Notes: generated from the letters alone by a model not told the origin. A stretch of 64,000 bases of DNA from Afipia sp. (GCA_017308575.1 JAFKEQ010000003.1:744001-808000), one strand, 5' to 3'. Counted from the first letter of the stretch, positions 35,343 to 44,007 are shown. Program-made: numbers and translations.

Positions 35343-36323
35343 TTGCGAAAAGTTTGGCGCTATCTGGTCCTCGCGTTGATCGCGCTTGCTGCCTTCATCT
35401 TTCTCAACAACACGAACCTATTTGCACCTGCCTTGACCGGGGAGCCGATTCTTCTTGCCCATCGCGGCATTGCGCAACGCTTTGATCCGGTCGGCGTCAC
35501 CAATGATACCTGCACGGCGTCCCGCATGTTGCCACCGACGCACGACTATTTGGAGAACACGATCGCTTCAATGCAGGCGAGCTTTGAGGCCGGCTCCGAC
35601 ATTGTGGAACTCGACATTCATCCGACAACGGATGGACAGTTCGCGGTTTTTCACGATTGGACTCTCGACTGCCGCACCAATGGTCGGGGCGTCACGCGCG
35701 AGCACTCTATGGCCGATCTGAAGAAGCTCGACATAGGCTATGGCTACACCGCTGACGGCGGTAAAACATTTCCTTTCCGAGGCAAGGGCGTCGGGCTGAT
35801 GCCATCACTCGCCGAGGTGCTGGAGACTTTTCCCGTCCGGCGCTTCCTTATCAATGTGAAAAGTAACGATCCGGAAGAAGGGTTGAAGCTAGCGGCGTTC
35901 CTGAATGTGCTTCCACCGGAGCGCCGAGCGACTCTGATGGCGTATGGCGGCGACCGTCCGATAGCTGCCCTGCGCTCAGCAGTTTCCGGCGTGAAAACGA
36001 TGTCCCGTCGTTCCTTGAAAGCATGCGCTCTGCGCTACATCGCGTATGGATGGACGGGCGCAATGCCGGATGAATGCCGCTCGACGCTCGTATATGTCCC
36101 GATCAACGCGGCGCCGTGGATGTGGGGTTGGCCCAACCGCTTTCTGAAGCGAATGCGTTCGGCCGGCACCGCTGTATTCGTGATCGGCCCTTATCATGGC
36201 GGTGGTCATTCGACTGGGATGGATTCCGCCGAAGACCTCTCCCGTCTGCCCGACAATTATAATGGTGGCGTGCTCACCGACGAGATCGAAAAAGTTGCTC
36301 CCTGGTTTCAATCGCGAAAGTGA
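35343..36323 (+). CDS. Glycerophosphodiester phosphodiesterase family protein
   Basis: 326 residues from TTG 35343, with AAAGGAA upstream. An N-terminal signal anchor (about 5-25) places it in the membrane or periplasm. The GDPD TIM-barrel motifs are present: LLAHRGIAQRF (catalytic His), EAGSDIVELDIHPTTDGQ with metal-binding Glu and Asp, and VFHDWTLDCRTNG (second His). It releases glycerol-3-phosphate from deacylated phospholipids. As ICE cargo it may serve phosphate recovery, in line with the phosphite operon further on, though the two are separate insertions. A terminator follows. Confidence 0.9.
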   Translation: MRKVWRYLVLALIALAAFIFLNNTNLFAPALTGEPILLAHRGIAQRFDPVGVTNDTCTASRMLPPTHDYLENTIASMQASFEAGSDIVELDIHPTTDGQFAVFHDWTLDCRTNGRGVTREHSMADLKKLDIGYGYTADGGKTFPFRGKGVGLMPSLAEVLETFPVRRFLINVKSNDPEEGLKLAAFLNVLPPERRATLMAYGGDRPIAALRSAVSGVKTMSRRSLKACALRYIAYGWTGAMPDECRSTLVYVPINAAPWMWGWPNRFLKRMRSAGTAVFVIGPYHGGGHSTGMDSAEDLSRLPDNYNGGVLTDEIEKVAPWFQSRK

Positions 36324-36378
36324 CGTGGCGCGGGGTCGTCGGTTTTTTCGACGCCCTTTGGAGGCGCGACTGAACGGG

Positions 36379-36399
36379 GCCGGAATTTCCGGCGTTTTT
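36379..36399 (+). terminator. Terminator after the phosphodiesterase gene
   Basis: Stem GCCGG / CCGGC (extendable to 7 bp with a one-base loop) followed by GTTTTT. Confidence 0.6.
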
Positions 36400-36550
36400 C
36401 GTCTGTTCCGGCTTAGACGGAAACTTTGAATCTCAGCCAGGGATCGGTTCAGGTTACGCCGTCGACCTCATTCCTTGCTCCGGGAGGGGGGACATTTCCT
36501 TAGAGACCCCTGATTTTTGTCACTCCGCCGGACCGCGGATTCTTCGCCAT

Positions 36551-36589
36551 CGTCGCAACCGACTCGCCGCCGTAACGGCGGTTGCGACG
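36551..36589 (+). promoter_or_regulatory. Hairpin in the rdfS leader
   Basis: An 11-bp stem CGTCGCAACCG / CGGTTGCGACG encloses, in the alternative, a second stem CCGCCG / CGGCGG. It ends at the ribosome site GGAG before ATG 36600. The two stems share bases, so they exclude each other, which would allow translational control. The rest of the 36324-36599 gap is the rdfS promoter region, where FseA would act. Confidence 0.5.
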
Positions 36590-36599
36590 GAGCCCCGCA

Positions 36600-36842
36600 A
36601 TGCCGGAGAAGACTGAGAAAACTTGGCCGCGTTTCGTGCGCACACCCGAAGCCGCGCGTCTTCTCGGTTTGTCGCCACGCACGCTTGAGAAGCATCGCTG
36701 CGACGGCACCGGCCCGGTCTATCACAAGCTCGGCGGACGCGTGGTCTACACCATCGCCGACCTTGAGGCATGGATCGACGCCTGCGCGCGCCAGTCCACG
36801 GCTGAATCGGCCGCCGGCCATCTGGCCGGCGCAGCGCGCTGA
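36600..36842 (+). CDS. rdfS: RdfS-like recombination directionality factor (excisionase)
   Basis: 80 residues from ATG 36600. A single winged helix-turn-helix of the AlpA/excisionase class: RFVRTPEAARLLGLSPRTLE, then GPVYHKLGGRVVYTIADLEAW. In ICEMlSymR7A, RdfS pairs with the integrase to excise the element and is the first gene of the operon leading to traF and rlxS. The gene order here (rdfS, repA, ..., DUF2840, traF, ..., rlxS) is the same. The matching integrase is not in the window. Confidence 0.78.
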   Translation: MPEKTEKTWPRFVRTPEAARLLGLSPRTLEKHRCDGTGPVYHKLGGRVVYTIADLEAWIDACARQSTAESAAGHLAGAAR

Positions 36843-36850
36843 CCGCCGCC

Positions 36851-37714
36851 ATGTCGGCGCGCCGCCCATACGACGATCAACAGCTCGAACTGTTCCGGGC
36901 GCGCGCCGGCGAAATCGCCGCGCGCGACGCGCAGGACCTCATGTCCTGGCCGTTCTTCTCGCTCGCCAAAGTCCGCCGTGTGACGCCGATCGACTTCCGC
37001 ATGGGCGACGTGTCGATCCGCGTCGAGGCGACCGTGGAGCACGGCATGGCGACGATTTGGGACGCCGACGTTCTCATTTGGGCCGCCAGCCAGATTGTCG
37101 ATGCGCGCGATCGCGGCCTGCGCACGTCGCGCCTGATGGCCGCGACGCCCTATGAGATCCTCACCTTTGTCGGCCGCAGCGATTCCGGCCTGAGCTATGA
37201 CCGTCTGAAGGCGGCGCTCGACCGGCTGCAATCCACCACCGTCGTCACCTCGATCCGCAAGCCGTCGGAGCGACGGCGGCACCGTTTCTCCTGGATCAAC
37301 GAGTGGAAAGAGCGGCTCGACGCGACCGGCCGACCGCTCGGCATCGAACTGATCCTGCCCGACTGGTTCTATGCCGGCGTCCTCGACGACGCGCTGATCC
37401 TCACGATTGACCGTGCCTATTTCGATCTGACGGGCGGGCTCGAGCGCTGGCTATATCGCCTCGTGCGCAAGCATGGTGGCAGGCAGACGCACGGCTGGAG
37501 CTTCGACCTGCCGCATCTGCATCTGAAGTCCGGCAGCCTGTCGCCGCTGCGGCGTTTCCGGTTCGAGTTGCGCGCCATCGTCCAACGCCAGCCGTTGCCC
37601 GGCTACCACCTGGCGCTGATCGACGATCCGGATGGACGCCAGCGCCTGATCTTCCGACCCGCCGGTTCCGATTGCGCCAACACGGCGCGCCGGCAGCGCG
37701 GAGGCGTGCGATGA
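36851..37714 (+). CDS. repA: Plasmid-type replication initiator protein A
   Basis: 287 residues starting 8 bases after rdfS. It matches the RepA-like initiators of rhizobial ICEs and plasmids: DLMSWPFFSLAKVRRVTPID near the N-terminus, TPYEILTFVGRSDSGLSYDR and RLYRLVRKHGGRQT-like winged-helix sequence in the middle. It should bind iterons to start replication of the excised circle. Three iteron-like repeats begin 35 bases after its stop. A parA gene usually follows in related elements; it is absent here. Confidence 0.85.
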   Translation: MSARRPYDDQQLELFRARAGEIAARDAQDLMSWPFFSLAKVRRVTPIDFRMGDVSIRVEATVEHGMATIWDADVLIWAASQIVDARDRGLRTSRLMAATPYEILTFVGRSDSGLSYDRLKAALDRLQSTTVVTSIRKPSERRRHRFSWINEWKERLDATGRPLGIELILPDWFYAGVLDDALILTIDRAYFDLTGGLERWLYRLVRKHGGRQTHGWSFDLPHLHLKSGSLSPLRRFRFELRAIVQRQPLPGYHLALIDDPDGRQRLIFRPAGSDCANTARRQRGGVR

Positions 37715-37748
37715 GCACACCCCGCGCCGGTGCAAAAGGTGTGGACGG

Positions 37749-37815
37749 ACCCGTACTATTGGGAACGCCGACACCCGTACTATTAGGAACGCGAGTCCCG
37801 TACTATTGGGAACGC
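37749..37815 (+). repeat. Iteron array, likely replication origin
   Basis: Three direct repeats of ACCCGTACTATTGGGAACGC at 37749, 37773 and 37796. Copy two has one change (A for G), and copy three begins with T. The period is 23-24 bases, about two helix turns. The array lies just after repA. A hairpin AGAGTCC-TTC-GGACTCT follows at 37878-37894. I see no gene in 37715-37991. Confidence 0.75.
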
Positions 37816-37991
37816 GCACAGGCCGTAACTGTTTGGCGCGGCAAGCCGGAATCGGTCCCCTCTAACGTCCCTAACTCAGAGTCCTTCGGACTCTTGCTAA
37901 CGCGACTGGTCGGTTCGCGAATTTGTGGACATTCGCGCTGCCGCCACTCGCGCGGTGCAGCGCGTGTTTTCCCGACAGCGGGGAACGCATC

Positions 37992-38750
37992 ATGACGTTC
38001 CTCGATCATCGCGTGATCGCCGGCGATTGTCGCGTCCTGATGCCGGCGCAGGGACCGTTCGACCTGATCCTGGCCGATCCGCCTTACGGCGATACGTCGC
38101 TCGCCTGGGATCGCCGCGTCGACGGCTGGCTGCGGCTCGCATGCGCCGCGCTGAAGCCGTCGGGTTCGCTCTGGGTGTTCGGCTCGCTTCGCAGCTTCAT
38201 GGCGACCGCCGGACAGTTCACCGACGCCGGGCTGCGCTACGCGCAGGAGATCGTGTGGGAGAAGCAGAACGGCTCGAGCTTCCACGCCGATCGCTTCAAG
38301 CGTGTGCATGAGTTGGTCGCGCAGTTCTATCGCGCCGACATGCCGTGGAGCGCCGTTTACAACGACGTGCAGACGACTCCCGATGCGACGGCGCGCACCG
38401 TGCGACGCAAGATGCGACCGCCGCATACCGGCCGCATCGACGCCGGCCACTATGTCAGCGAGGACGGCGGACCGCGGCTGATGCGCTCCGTGATCTACGC
38501 GCGCAATTGCCACGGCACGGCGATCCATCCGACCGAAAAACCCTCCGGGCTGATCGAAATCCTGATCCGCACGAGCTCCCCGCAAGGCGGCCTGGTCGGC
38601 GACTGGTTCGCCGGATCGGGCGCCGCCGGCGAAGCTTGCCGGCTCGCCGGGCGCCGCTATCTCGGCTGCGAGATCGACGCCGACATGGCCGAGCTTGCGC
38701 GGGGGCGCATCGCATCGGTCCTGCCGTTCACTGAGGGAGCGCAGCCATGA
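37992..38750 (+). CDS. DNA adenine/cytosine N-methyltransferase (beta-class order)
   Basis: 252 residues from ATG 37992. The catalytic motif IV DPPY is near the N-terminus (LILADPPYGDTSLAWDRR). The target-recognition part is central, and the SAM-binding motif FAGSGAAGEACRLAGRRYLG is near the C-terminus; this order is that of beta-class enzymes. HPTEKP precedes the SAM motif, as in the CcrM/ParB-methylase group. No restriction gene is adjacent, so it may protect the ICE from host restriction or mark it epigenetically. Its stop overlaps the DUF2840 start. Confidence 0.9.
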   Translation: MTFLDHRVIAGDCRVLMPAQGPFDLILADPPYGDTSLAWDRRVDGWLRLACAALKPSGSLWVFGSLRSFMATAGQFTDAGLRYAQEIVWEKQNGSSFHADRFKRVHELVAQFYRADMPWSAVYNDVQTTPDATARTVRRKMRPPHTGRIDAGHYVSEDGGPRLMRSVIYARNCHGTAIHPTEKPSGLIEILIRTSSPQGGLVGDWFAGSGAAGEACRLAGRRYLGCEIDADMAELARGRIASVLPFTEGAQP

Positions 38751-39241
38751 CGGCAGGGCTGCGCGCGATCGGTCAGCCGGGCGACCTCACGCTTGTCGAA
38801 CTGACGTGGCGCGAGAAGCGCATCGAGCACCGTATCCGCTTCGGCCGGATCGTCGAAGAACATCGTCTCGACCGCCACCGGCGCATCGTCAGCTTCGCGC
38901 CCGGCAGCGTGTTTGCTTTCGTGCGCTGGGCGGCCAACGAATACGGCACCATCATCTCGCGGATCGATATCGTGCGGTCTGTCGAAGGTGGTGAGCCTTT
39001 TCAGACGTTGCCCTTCGTCCGCCCTGGCGGCGACATCCTGTTGCGGATCAGCGGTTGGCCGAAGGTGCAGCGCGTGCTGGCCGCGATCGACGCGATCGAA
39101 GCGCTCGACATTGATCCTGCCGACGTTGCACCGGAACACTGGCGGCATCTCAACCATCGCATCGGCGTCAACGAGCCGTTCCGCATCTACAGCCATGAGC
39201 AGCACCACGCCTGGCTGTTGCGGCGGGAGGTGTCGCGATGA
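38747..39241 (+). CDS. DUF2840 domain protein of the transfer operon
   Basis: 164 residues, overlapping both neighbours by four bases. Family features: LTLVELTWREKRIEHRIRFG at the start, VFAFVRWAANEYGT in the middle and ILLRISGWPKVQRVL after it. It is always found between replication and traF genes in these elements; function unknown. Confidence 0.85.
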   Translation: MTAGLRAIGQPGDLTLVELTWREKRIEHRIRFGRIVEEHRLDRHRRIVSFAPGSVFAFVRWAANEYGTIISRIDIVRSVEGGEPFQTLPFVRPGGDILLRISGWPKVQRVLAAIDAIEALDIDPADVAPEHWRHLNHRIGVNEPFRIYSHEQHHAWLLRREVSR

Positions 39242-39798
39242 CCGCGCGCCGGGCAACGCTGCTGTCGATGCTCGCCGGCGCGGCGCTGATCGTCGCGCCG
39301 GCCTGGAGCCGACCGGACATCCGCTTCATCTGGAACGCATCCGCCAGTGTGCCGGTCGGTCTCTATCGCATCGTGCCCGGCAATCATGTCGACGTCACCG
39401 ATCTCGCCGTCGTCATGCCCCCCGCCGAGCTGGCGGCATTCCTCGACGAGCGCGGCTACCTGCCGCGTGGACTGCCGCTCATCAAGCGCGTGCTGGCGCT
39501 CGGCGGCACGCGAGTCTGCCGGCGCGACAGCGCCATCATCGCCTATGACGGCATCTACGGGCAGGCGCTCGCGCGCGATACGCGCGGCCGACCGCTGCCC
39601 GACTGGCAAGGCTGCCGCATGCTCCATGACGGCGAAGCCTTCTTCATGAATTGGGACAGCCCCGACAGCTTCGACAGCCGTTACTTCGGGCCGCTTCCCA
39701 TCAGCACCATCGTCGGCCGAGCGATCCCCGTCTGGACAACCGACGACACCGATCCGGCCACGGAATCCCTCCGTGCGCCGGTCTCCGACGAGCCGTGA
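39238..39798 (+). CDS. traF: TraF, S26-family conjugal transfer peptidase
   Basis: 186 residues with an N-terminal membrane helix (about 7-24). The signal-peptidase Ser-Lys dyad is Ser37 in ASVPVGLYR and Lys83 in LIKRVLALGG. TraF-type enzymes cut and circularise the pilin (TrbC) for mating. Here the trbC target gene is not in the window, so the peptidase may have no substrate unless trb genes lie elsewhere. Confidence 0.92.
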   Translation: MTARRATLLSMLAGAALIVAPAWSRPDIRFIWNASASVPVGLYRIVPGNHVDVTDLAVVMPPAELAAFLDERGYLPRGLPLIKRVLALGGTRVCRRDSAIIAYDGIYGQALARDTRGRPLPDWQGCRMLHDGEAFFMNWDSPDSFDSRYFGPLPISTIVGRAIPVWTTDDTDPATESLRAPVSDEP

Positions 39799-39833
39799 CG
39801 GCTCGCTTCTCCAACCAGATGAGGATCATCGCC

Positions 39834-40163
39834 ATGACGCAGATCGGCACGTTCACGAAGACAAAGACCGGCTTCAGCGGCCGCGTTCGCACGCTCACGC
39901 TCGACGCCGAGCTGACCATCCGCCCGGCGGAAAAATCCGACACCGAGAACGCGCCGGACTATCGCATCTTCGCCGCCGACGACCTCGAAGTCGGCGCCGC
40001 CTGGAGCCGCAGCGGCGAGAGGGCCGGCGACTATCTGTTGACCAGCATCGACGATCCGACCTTCACGCAGCCGCTGCGCGCGGCGCTGTTCCAGTCCGAG
40101 GCCGATGCCAAGGTCTGGAACCTGATGTGGAGCCGGCCGTCCAAGCGCGACGACAAGGGCTGA
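39834..40163 (+). CDS. DUF736 domain protein (second of two)
   Basis: 109 residues, MTQIGTFTKTKTGFSGRVRT at the start, YRIFAADDLEVGAAWSRSG in the middle and WNLMWSRP at the end. It is the transfer-operon member of the family also found at 31387, and the two are clearly diverged. Confidence 0.9.
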   Translation: MTQIGTFTKTKTGFSGRVRTLTLDAELTIRPAEKSDTENAPDYRIFAADDLEVGAAWSRSGERAGDYLLTSIDDPTFTQPLRAALFQSEADAKVWNLMWSRPSKRDDKG

Positions 40164-40205
40164 GACCACGCCTGTCCGGCTTTCATCCAAACGGAGACTG
40201 ACATC

Positions 40206-40442
40206 ATGGACCAGCAGCTTGTCGCGCGCATCAAACGACGCAGCAAATACTGGGGCCAGACCGCGCCTCATCGATGGTTCGATGTGCGCGTCGTCGAGGA
40301 CGCCGGCTATCGCCTCCGCGGCAACAACAACAACTACCGATTGGACGACGTGGTGCTCGGCGTGCGTCTCGCCAGCGGCTTCATCGTCGATCTCGCCAAC
40401 GGCAAGACCAGCCGCGGCGGGAAGCCGGACAGGCACGGTTGA
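40206..40442 (+). CDS. Small conserved ICE protein of unknown function
   Basis: 78 residues from ATG 40206. It is rich in Arg and aromatic residues (RRSKYWGQTAPHRWFDVRVV) with an Asn run (GNNNNY). No known motif. It lies between DUF736 and the lytic transglycosylase in the operon. Confidence 0.65.
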   Translation: MDQQLVARIKRRSKYWGQTAPHRWFDVRVVEDAGYRLRGNNNNYRLDDVVLGVRLASGFIVDLANGKTSRGGKPDRHG

Positions 40443-40620
40443 GACGATGCGCGCGTCCCTCCGACTCTCATCTGTCGTCATCCCTCTGATCGATCGGATC
40501 GCGGATCATCCCTCCGACCCGATCGCCCGTCAGGTGGCCGTCGCGCGCAGCGCAGGTCAAGGGCGGCCGCTCGGCCGGCGCAGCCTTGCCCTTGACCGAA
40601 GCGAGCACGGTGGCAGGCTG

Positions 40621-41382
40621 ATGGCGTTTCGGAATGGCGGGCCATGCACGGGCCTGTCATCGATCATCGCGACGTTAATCGTGTGCGGTGTGATCGTTGT
40701 GGCCGCCCCCTTTGCGTCGGCCGATCCGCCGCCAACACATCGCGGTTCGACCGTTGCACCATCCGATCCGTGGGCGGCGCATATCGCCGAAGCGGCGAAG
40801 CGCTTCGCCATTCCCGAGCGCTGGATACGCGCGGTCATGGCCGTCGAGAGCCACGGCGATCGGACCGCGCGATCGCCCAAGGGCGCGATCGGTCTGATGC
40901 AGATCATGCCGAAGACATGGGACGAGTTGCGCGCGCGTCACGCACTCGGAAGTGACCCTTGGCAACCGCGCGCCAACATCCTGGCCGGCGCGGCGTATCT
41001 GCGCGAGATGCACGATCGTTACCGCTCGATCGCCGCGATGCTCGCCGCCTATAATGCAGGGCCGGCCCGCTATGACGCACACCTTGCGAACGGTCGCGCG
41101 CTGCCGGCCGAGACTGTCGAATACGTCGCGAAGATCGAGCCGATGATCGGCGGCAAGGTGCCTGTCATGCGGATGGCCGGCATCGCCTCGCGTCGATCTT
41201 GGTCGCGCGGACCGATCTTCGTCGGGCGATCCGCCGTTCATCCCGACGACGGTTCGACGACGTCCAATCTTCCTTCCATCCGACCATCGAACGCGCCCGC
41301 GATCGTCGATCTGTCGGCGCTCGTGCCGCCCTCCGATGGCCTCTTCGTGCGAAGGCCGCGCTCAGATGGAGAACAGCGATGA
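40621..41382 (+). CDS. Lytic transglycosylase of the conjugation operon
   Basis: 253 residues from ATG 40621, which gives a clean signal peptide (hydrophobic 14-33, cut near FASA-DPP). ATG 40447 would add 58 residues. The SLT domain shows catalytic Glu in MAVESHGDRT, then GAIGLMQIMPKTW and AMLAAYNAGPARY. It opens peptidoglycan for the mating channel (VirB1-like). Its stop overlaps the next ATG. Confidence 0.88.
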   Translation: MAFRNGGPCTGLSSIIATLIVCGVIVVAAPFASADPPPTHRGSTVAPSDPWAAHIAEAAKRFAIPERWIRAVMAVESHGDRTARSPKGAIGLMQIMPKTWDELRARHALGSDPWQPRANILAGAAYLREMHDRYRSIAAMLAAYNAGPARYDAHLANGRALPAETVEYVAKIEPMIGGKVPVMRMAGIASRRSWSRGPIFVGRSAVHPDDGSTTSNLPSIRPSNAPAIVDLSALVPPSDGLFVRRPRSDGEQR

Positions 41383-41624
41383 ACATCGTGTTTCCACGCT
41401 TCGCGGCGTTGGCAATCGTAGATATGGCAAAAGGCAGCGGGGCAGACCAGACAACAACCGCAGGAAGGCAAGATAAAAAGCCGCACATCGCGGCTTGGAC
41501 GGTCGGTTGTTTTGGTTCTGCTTTTTCCGATTCCTTGCACATCGCGGCTCACCGCCGCGATGTGCGTGTCTTCCATTTCGCAAATGATTTCAGCGAATAT
41601 CGCACATCGCGGGTTCAGCCATGA
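41379..41624 (+). CDS. Possible small protein overlapping the oriT-like region
   Basis: 81 residues, coupled to the transglycosylase by an ATGA overlap and ending four bases into rlxS. Residues show no known domain. Because the same DNA carries repeated and palindromic sequence typical of oriT, it may be a frame kept open by chance. Confidence 0.3.
   Translation: MNIVFPRFAALAIVDMAKGSGADQTTTAGRQDKKPHIAAWTVGCFGSAFSDSLHIAAHRRDVRVFHFANDFSEYRTSRVQP
41483..41612. other. oriT: Candidate origin of transfer (oriT) upstream of rlxS
   Basis: The core GCACATCGCGG occurs three times in direct orientation (41483, 41537, 41602). The second copy is the left arm of a perfect 12-bp inverted repeat GCACATCGCGGC / GCCGCGATGTGC with a five-base loop (41537-41565). 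The array ends eight bases before the relaxase start, the usual place for oriT in these elements. Confidence 0.6.
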
Positions 41625-43357
41625 CACGCGACGACGATTTCCGTGTCCGCCCAGGCCGCATCCGCTCATCGCGAGCGCAGCGCGCCTTGCCCTTCGTCGC
41701 GCAGGCGCTCGCCGCCGCGCAGAAGGCCGGGGGCCGCATCTCGCGCTCCGGCAAGATCACCTCGGGCCGCGGGCCGCATTTCGCCCGCGGCCGCGTCGCG
41801 AGTATCCGTGCCAATCGCCTCATCACCAGCCGCACGCGCTTCTGCACCGTCAAGGCGCTCGTGGTTCGCAACAAGGGTCAACGCGGTCCGCTCGCCCGCC
41901 ACCTCAACTACCTTCGTCGCGACGGCGTCACCCGTGACGGCGCGCGCGCGAAGATGTTCGGCGCCGAGACCGACGACGCCAACGTCAAGGAGTTCACCGA
42001 GCGCTGCAAGGATGACCGCCACCACTTCCGCTTTATCGTGTCCCCCGAGGACGCGGGCGACATGGAAGATCTGAAGCGGTTCACCCGCGAGCTGATGACG
42101 CAGATGGAAAAGGACCTCGGCACGAAACTGGAGTGGGTCGCCGTCGATCATTGGAACACGGATAACCCCCATGCCCATGTCATCGTGCGCGGCCGTGCCG
42201 ACGATGGCCGCGACCTCGTGATCGACCGCGACTACATCAAGAGCGGGATGCGCGATCGTGCGCAGGATCTCATCACCCAGGAACTCGGCCCGCGCACCGA
42301 TCTCGACATCAGCCGTGCGTTGAACCGTCAGGTCGAGGCCGAGCGCTGGACCCAGCTCGACCGGCAGCTTGTCCGCGACGCCAACGAGCAGGGCGTCATC
42401 GACGTGGCGCCGTCACCGGATCGGCAGCCCGACGCATACCTGACGCAGAAGGTCGGGCGCCTGCGCCACCTCGAACACCTTGGCCTGGCGGAGACCATCG
42501 GTCCCGGCCAGTGGGTCATGGCCAAGGAGGCGGAATCGACGCTGCGCGAACTTGGGGCACGCAACGACATCATCAAGCGGATGCACCGCGCGCTCGACGA
42601 GCAGGGCATCGCGCGCGGCGCGGCCGACTATGTCCTGGCCGGCGAGGCGCACGGCTCCCCGGTCATCGGCCGGCTGGTTGAACGCGGCCTCGACAACGAG
42701 TTGGTTGGGACGGCCTATGCCGTGGTGGATGGCGTCGACGGCCGCACGCACCACATCAAGCTGCCGGACATCGAGTCGGCCGGCGACAGCGCGCCGGGCT
42801 CGATCGTGGAATTACGATCCTTCGAGGACGCGAAGGGCGATCGGCGCGTGGCGCTGGCGACGCGCTCCGATCTGTCGATCGAAGCCCAGACCACGGCGAA
42901 CGGTGCAACCTGGCTCGACCGTCAGCTTGTCGCGCGCGATCCCGTCGATCTCGGCGGCGGCTTCGGTTTGGAGGTGAAGCAGGCGATGGAGGCCCGCGCC
43001 GGACACCTAGTGCAGGAGGGGATGGCGCGGCGGGAGGGCGAACGCATCCTGTTCAATCGGAACCTCATCGGCACGCTCCGGCAACGCGAGCTGGATGCAT
43101 TGAGCGACAGGCTCGCGGCCGAGACCGGGGAGCCGTTTCAGAAATCCGCTGACGGCGAATTTGTCGCCGGCACCTACAGCCGACGCTTCGCGCTGGCCTC
43201 CGGCCGCTTCGCCATGATCGACGACGGGCTCGGGTTCAAGCTCGTGCCCTGGACGCCCTCGATCGAGAAGCACATCGGCCAGCACATTTCCGGGGTGGCT
43301 CGTGCCGACGGCGGTGTGGATTGGTCTTTCGGCCGTAAACGGGGGCTGGGGCTGTGA
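41621..43357 (+). CDS. rlxS: RlxS/VirD2-like conjugative relaxase (DUF3363)
   Basis: 578 residues. A basic N-terminus precedes the relaxase fold with the metal-binding His motif NPHAHVIVRG (His184, His186), and ARHLNYLRRDGV near 92-104 may hold the active-site Tyr97. The DUF3363 C-terminal domain follows (about 280-570: LEHLGLAETIGPGQWVMA, GRFAMIDDGLGFKLVPW). It nicks oriT and leads the strand to the recipient. The length is near the family norm, slightly short. It is the last gene of the rdfS operon. Confidence 0.93.
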   Translation: MTRDDDFRVRPGRIRSSRAQRALPFVAQALAAAQKAGGRISRSGKITSGRGPHFARGRVASIRANRLITSRTRFCTVKALVVRNKGQRGPLARHLNYLRRDGVTRDGARAKMFGAETDDANVKEFTERCKDDRHHFRFIVSPEDAGDMEDLKRFTRELMTQMEKDLGTKLEWVAVDHWNTDNPHAHVIVRGRADDGRDLVIDRDYIKSGMRDRAQDLITQELGPRTDLDISRALNRQVEAERWTQLDRQLVRDANEQGVIDVAPSPDRQPDAYLTQKVGRLRHLEHLGLAETIGPGQWVMAKEAESTLRELGARNDIIKRMHRALDEQGIARGAADYVLAGEAHGSPVIGRLVERGLDNELVGTAYAVVDGVDGRTHHIKLPDIESAGDSAPGSIVELRSFEDAKGDRRVALATRSDLSIEAQTTANGATWLDRQLVARDPVDLGGGFGLEVKQAMEARAGHLVQEGMARREGERILFNRNLIGTLRQRELDALSDRLAAETGEPFQKSADGEFVAGTYSRRFALASGRFAMIDDGLGFKLVPWTPSIEKHIGQHISGVARADGGVDWSFGRKRGLGL

Positions 43358-43438
43358 GTGCCGGGGTGTGCGGACTCGTGGCGGATGGCGTGGTCGCCCC
43401 GAAGGGGCCTGATCTTGAATTCTAGGTCGGCTTGGCAT

Positions 43439-43458
43439 ATGTAGGTACTTGCCTACAT
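43439..43458. promoter_or_regulatory. Likely Phd operator
   Basis: A perfect inverted repeat ATGTAGG-N6-CCTACAT lies 12-31 bases before the antitoxin start, as expected for autorepression of a phd-type operon. Confidence 0.6.
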
Positions 43459-43469
43459 GGAGATGCGCC

Positions 43470-43724
43470 GTGACCATTACCACTCTTTCCAGCCGTGAGC
43501 TGAACCATGACGTCAGCAGCGCCAAGAAGGCCGCACAAGACGGCCCGGTCGTCATCACCGACCGGGGCAAGCCCTCCCATGTGCTGATGACCTATGACGA
43601 GTTCTGCCGCCTCAGCGGCAAGCGCCGCCGTTTGACGCAAGCGCTCGCCATGCCGGGCCTGTCGGACATCGAGTTTGATCCCGCGCGTGTCGAAATCACG
43701 CCGCGCGGGGTCGACCTGTCTTGA
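43470..43724 (+). CDS. Phd/YefM-family antitoxin
   Basis: 84 residues from GTG 43470 with GGAG upstream. Typical Phd fold: LSSRELNHDVSSAKKAAQDG, then PVVITDRGKPSHVLMTYDEF, and a C-terminal toxin-binding tail. It overlaps vapC by four bases. The toxin gene is now split by a transposon, leaving the antitoxin without a working partner. Confidence 0.88.
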   Translation: MTITTLSSRELNHDVSSAKKAAQDGPVVITDRGKPSHVLMTYDEFCRLSGKRRRLTQALAMPGLSDIEFDPARVEITPRGVDLS

Positions 43725-43966
43725 GTTATCTGCTCGACACCAACGTCGTCTCTGAACTGCGCAAGATCGGCGACGGGAAGGCCGATGCCAGAGTCGTCGC
43801 ATGGGTCGACGCAGAGGACGCCGAGAGCTTCTTCGTCTCGGCAATCACCATCCTTGAACTGGAACGCGGTGTGCTCGGCATCCAACGTCGCGACGCCGCG
43901 CAGGGCGCGCGGCTGCGCGCCTGGCTGGACAATCATGTCCGACCCGAATTTGCCGGGCGCATCCTG
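43721..43966 (+). pseudogene. vapC: 5' part of vapC (PIN-domain toxin), interrupted by transposon
   Basis: Starts at TTG 43721 (MSYLLDTNVVSELRK) with the first PIN acid Asp6 and the later ILELERG. The frame runs to RIL at 43966 and then into the transposon end, stopping at 43981. It joins exactly to 52997 (PVDDQIATRCAHLH) to make a complete toxin of about 140 residues. Confidence 0.92.
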
Positions 43967-43999
43967 GCCCCTGAACATTAAAGGGGCACAGATATACGG
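43966..43999 (+). repeat. Left terminal inverted repeat of the Tn3-family transposon
   Basis: 34 bases beginning GGCCCCTGAACATTAAAGGG and ending ATATACGG; identical to the reverse complement of 52958-52991. Tn3 ends more often begin GGGG. Confidence 0.97.
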
Positions 44000-44007
44000 C
44001 AGGCGGA

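Noticed and set aside
37749..37815. CRISPR array
   Set aside because: Only three copies with spacers of three to four bases and no cas genes; an iteron array fits better. No other regularly spaced repeats were seen in the window.
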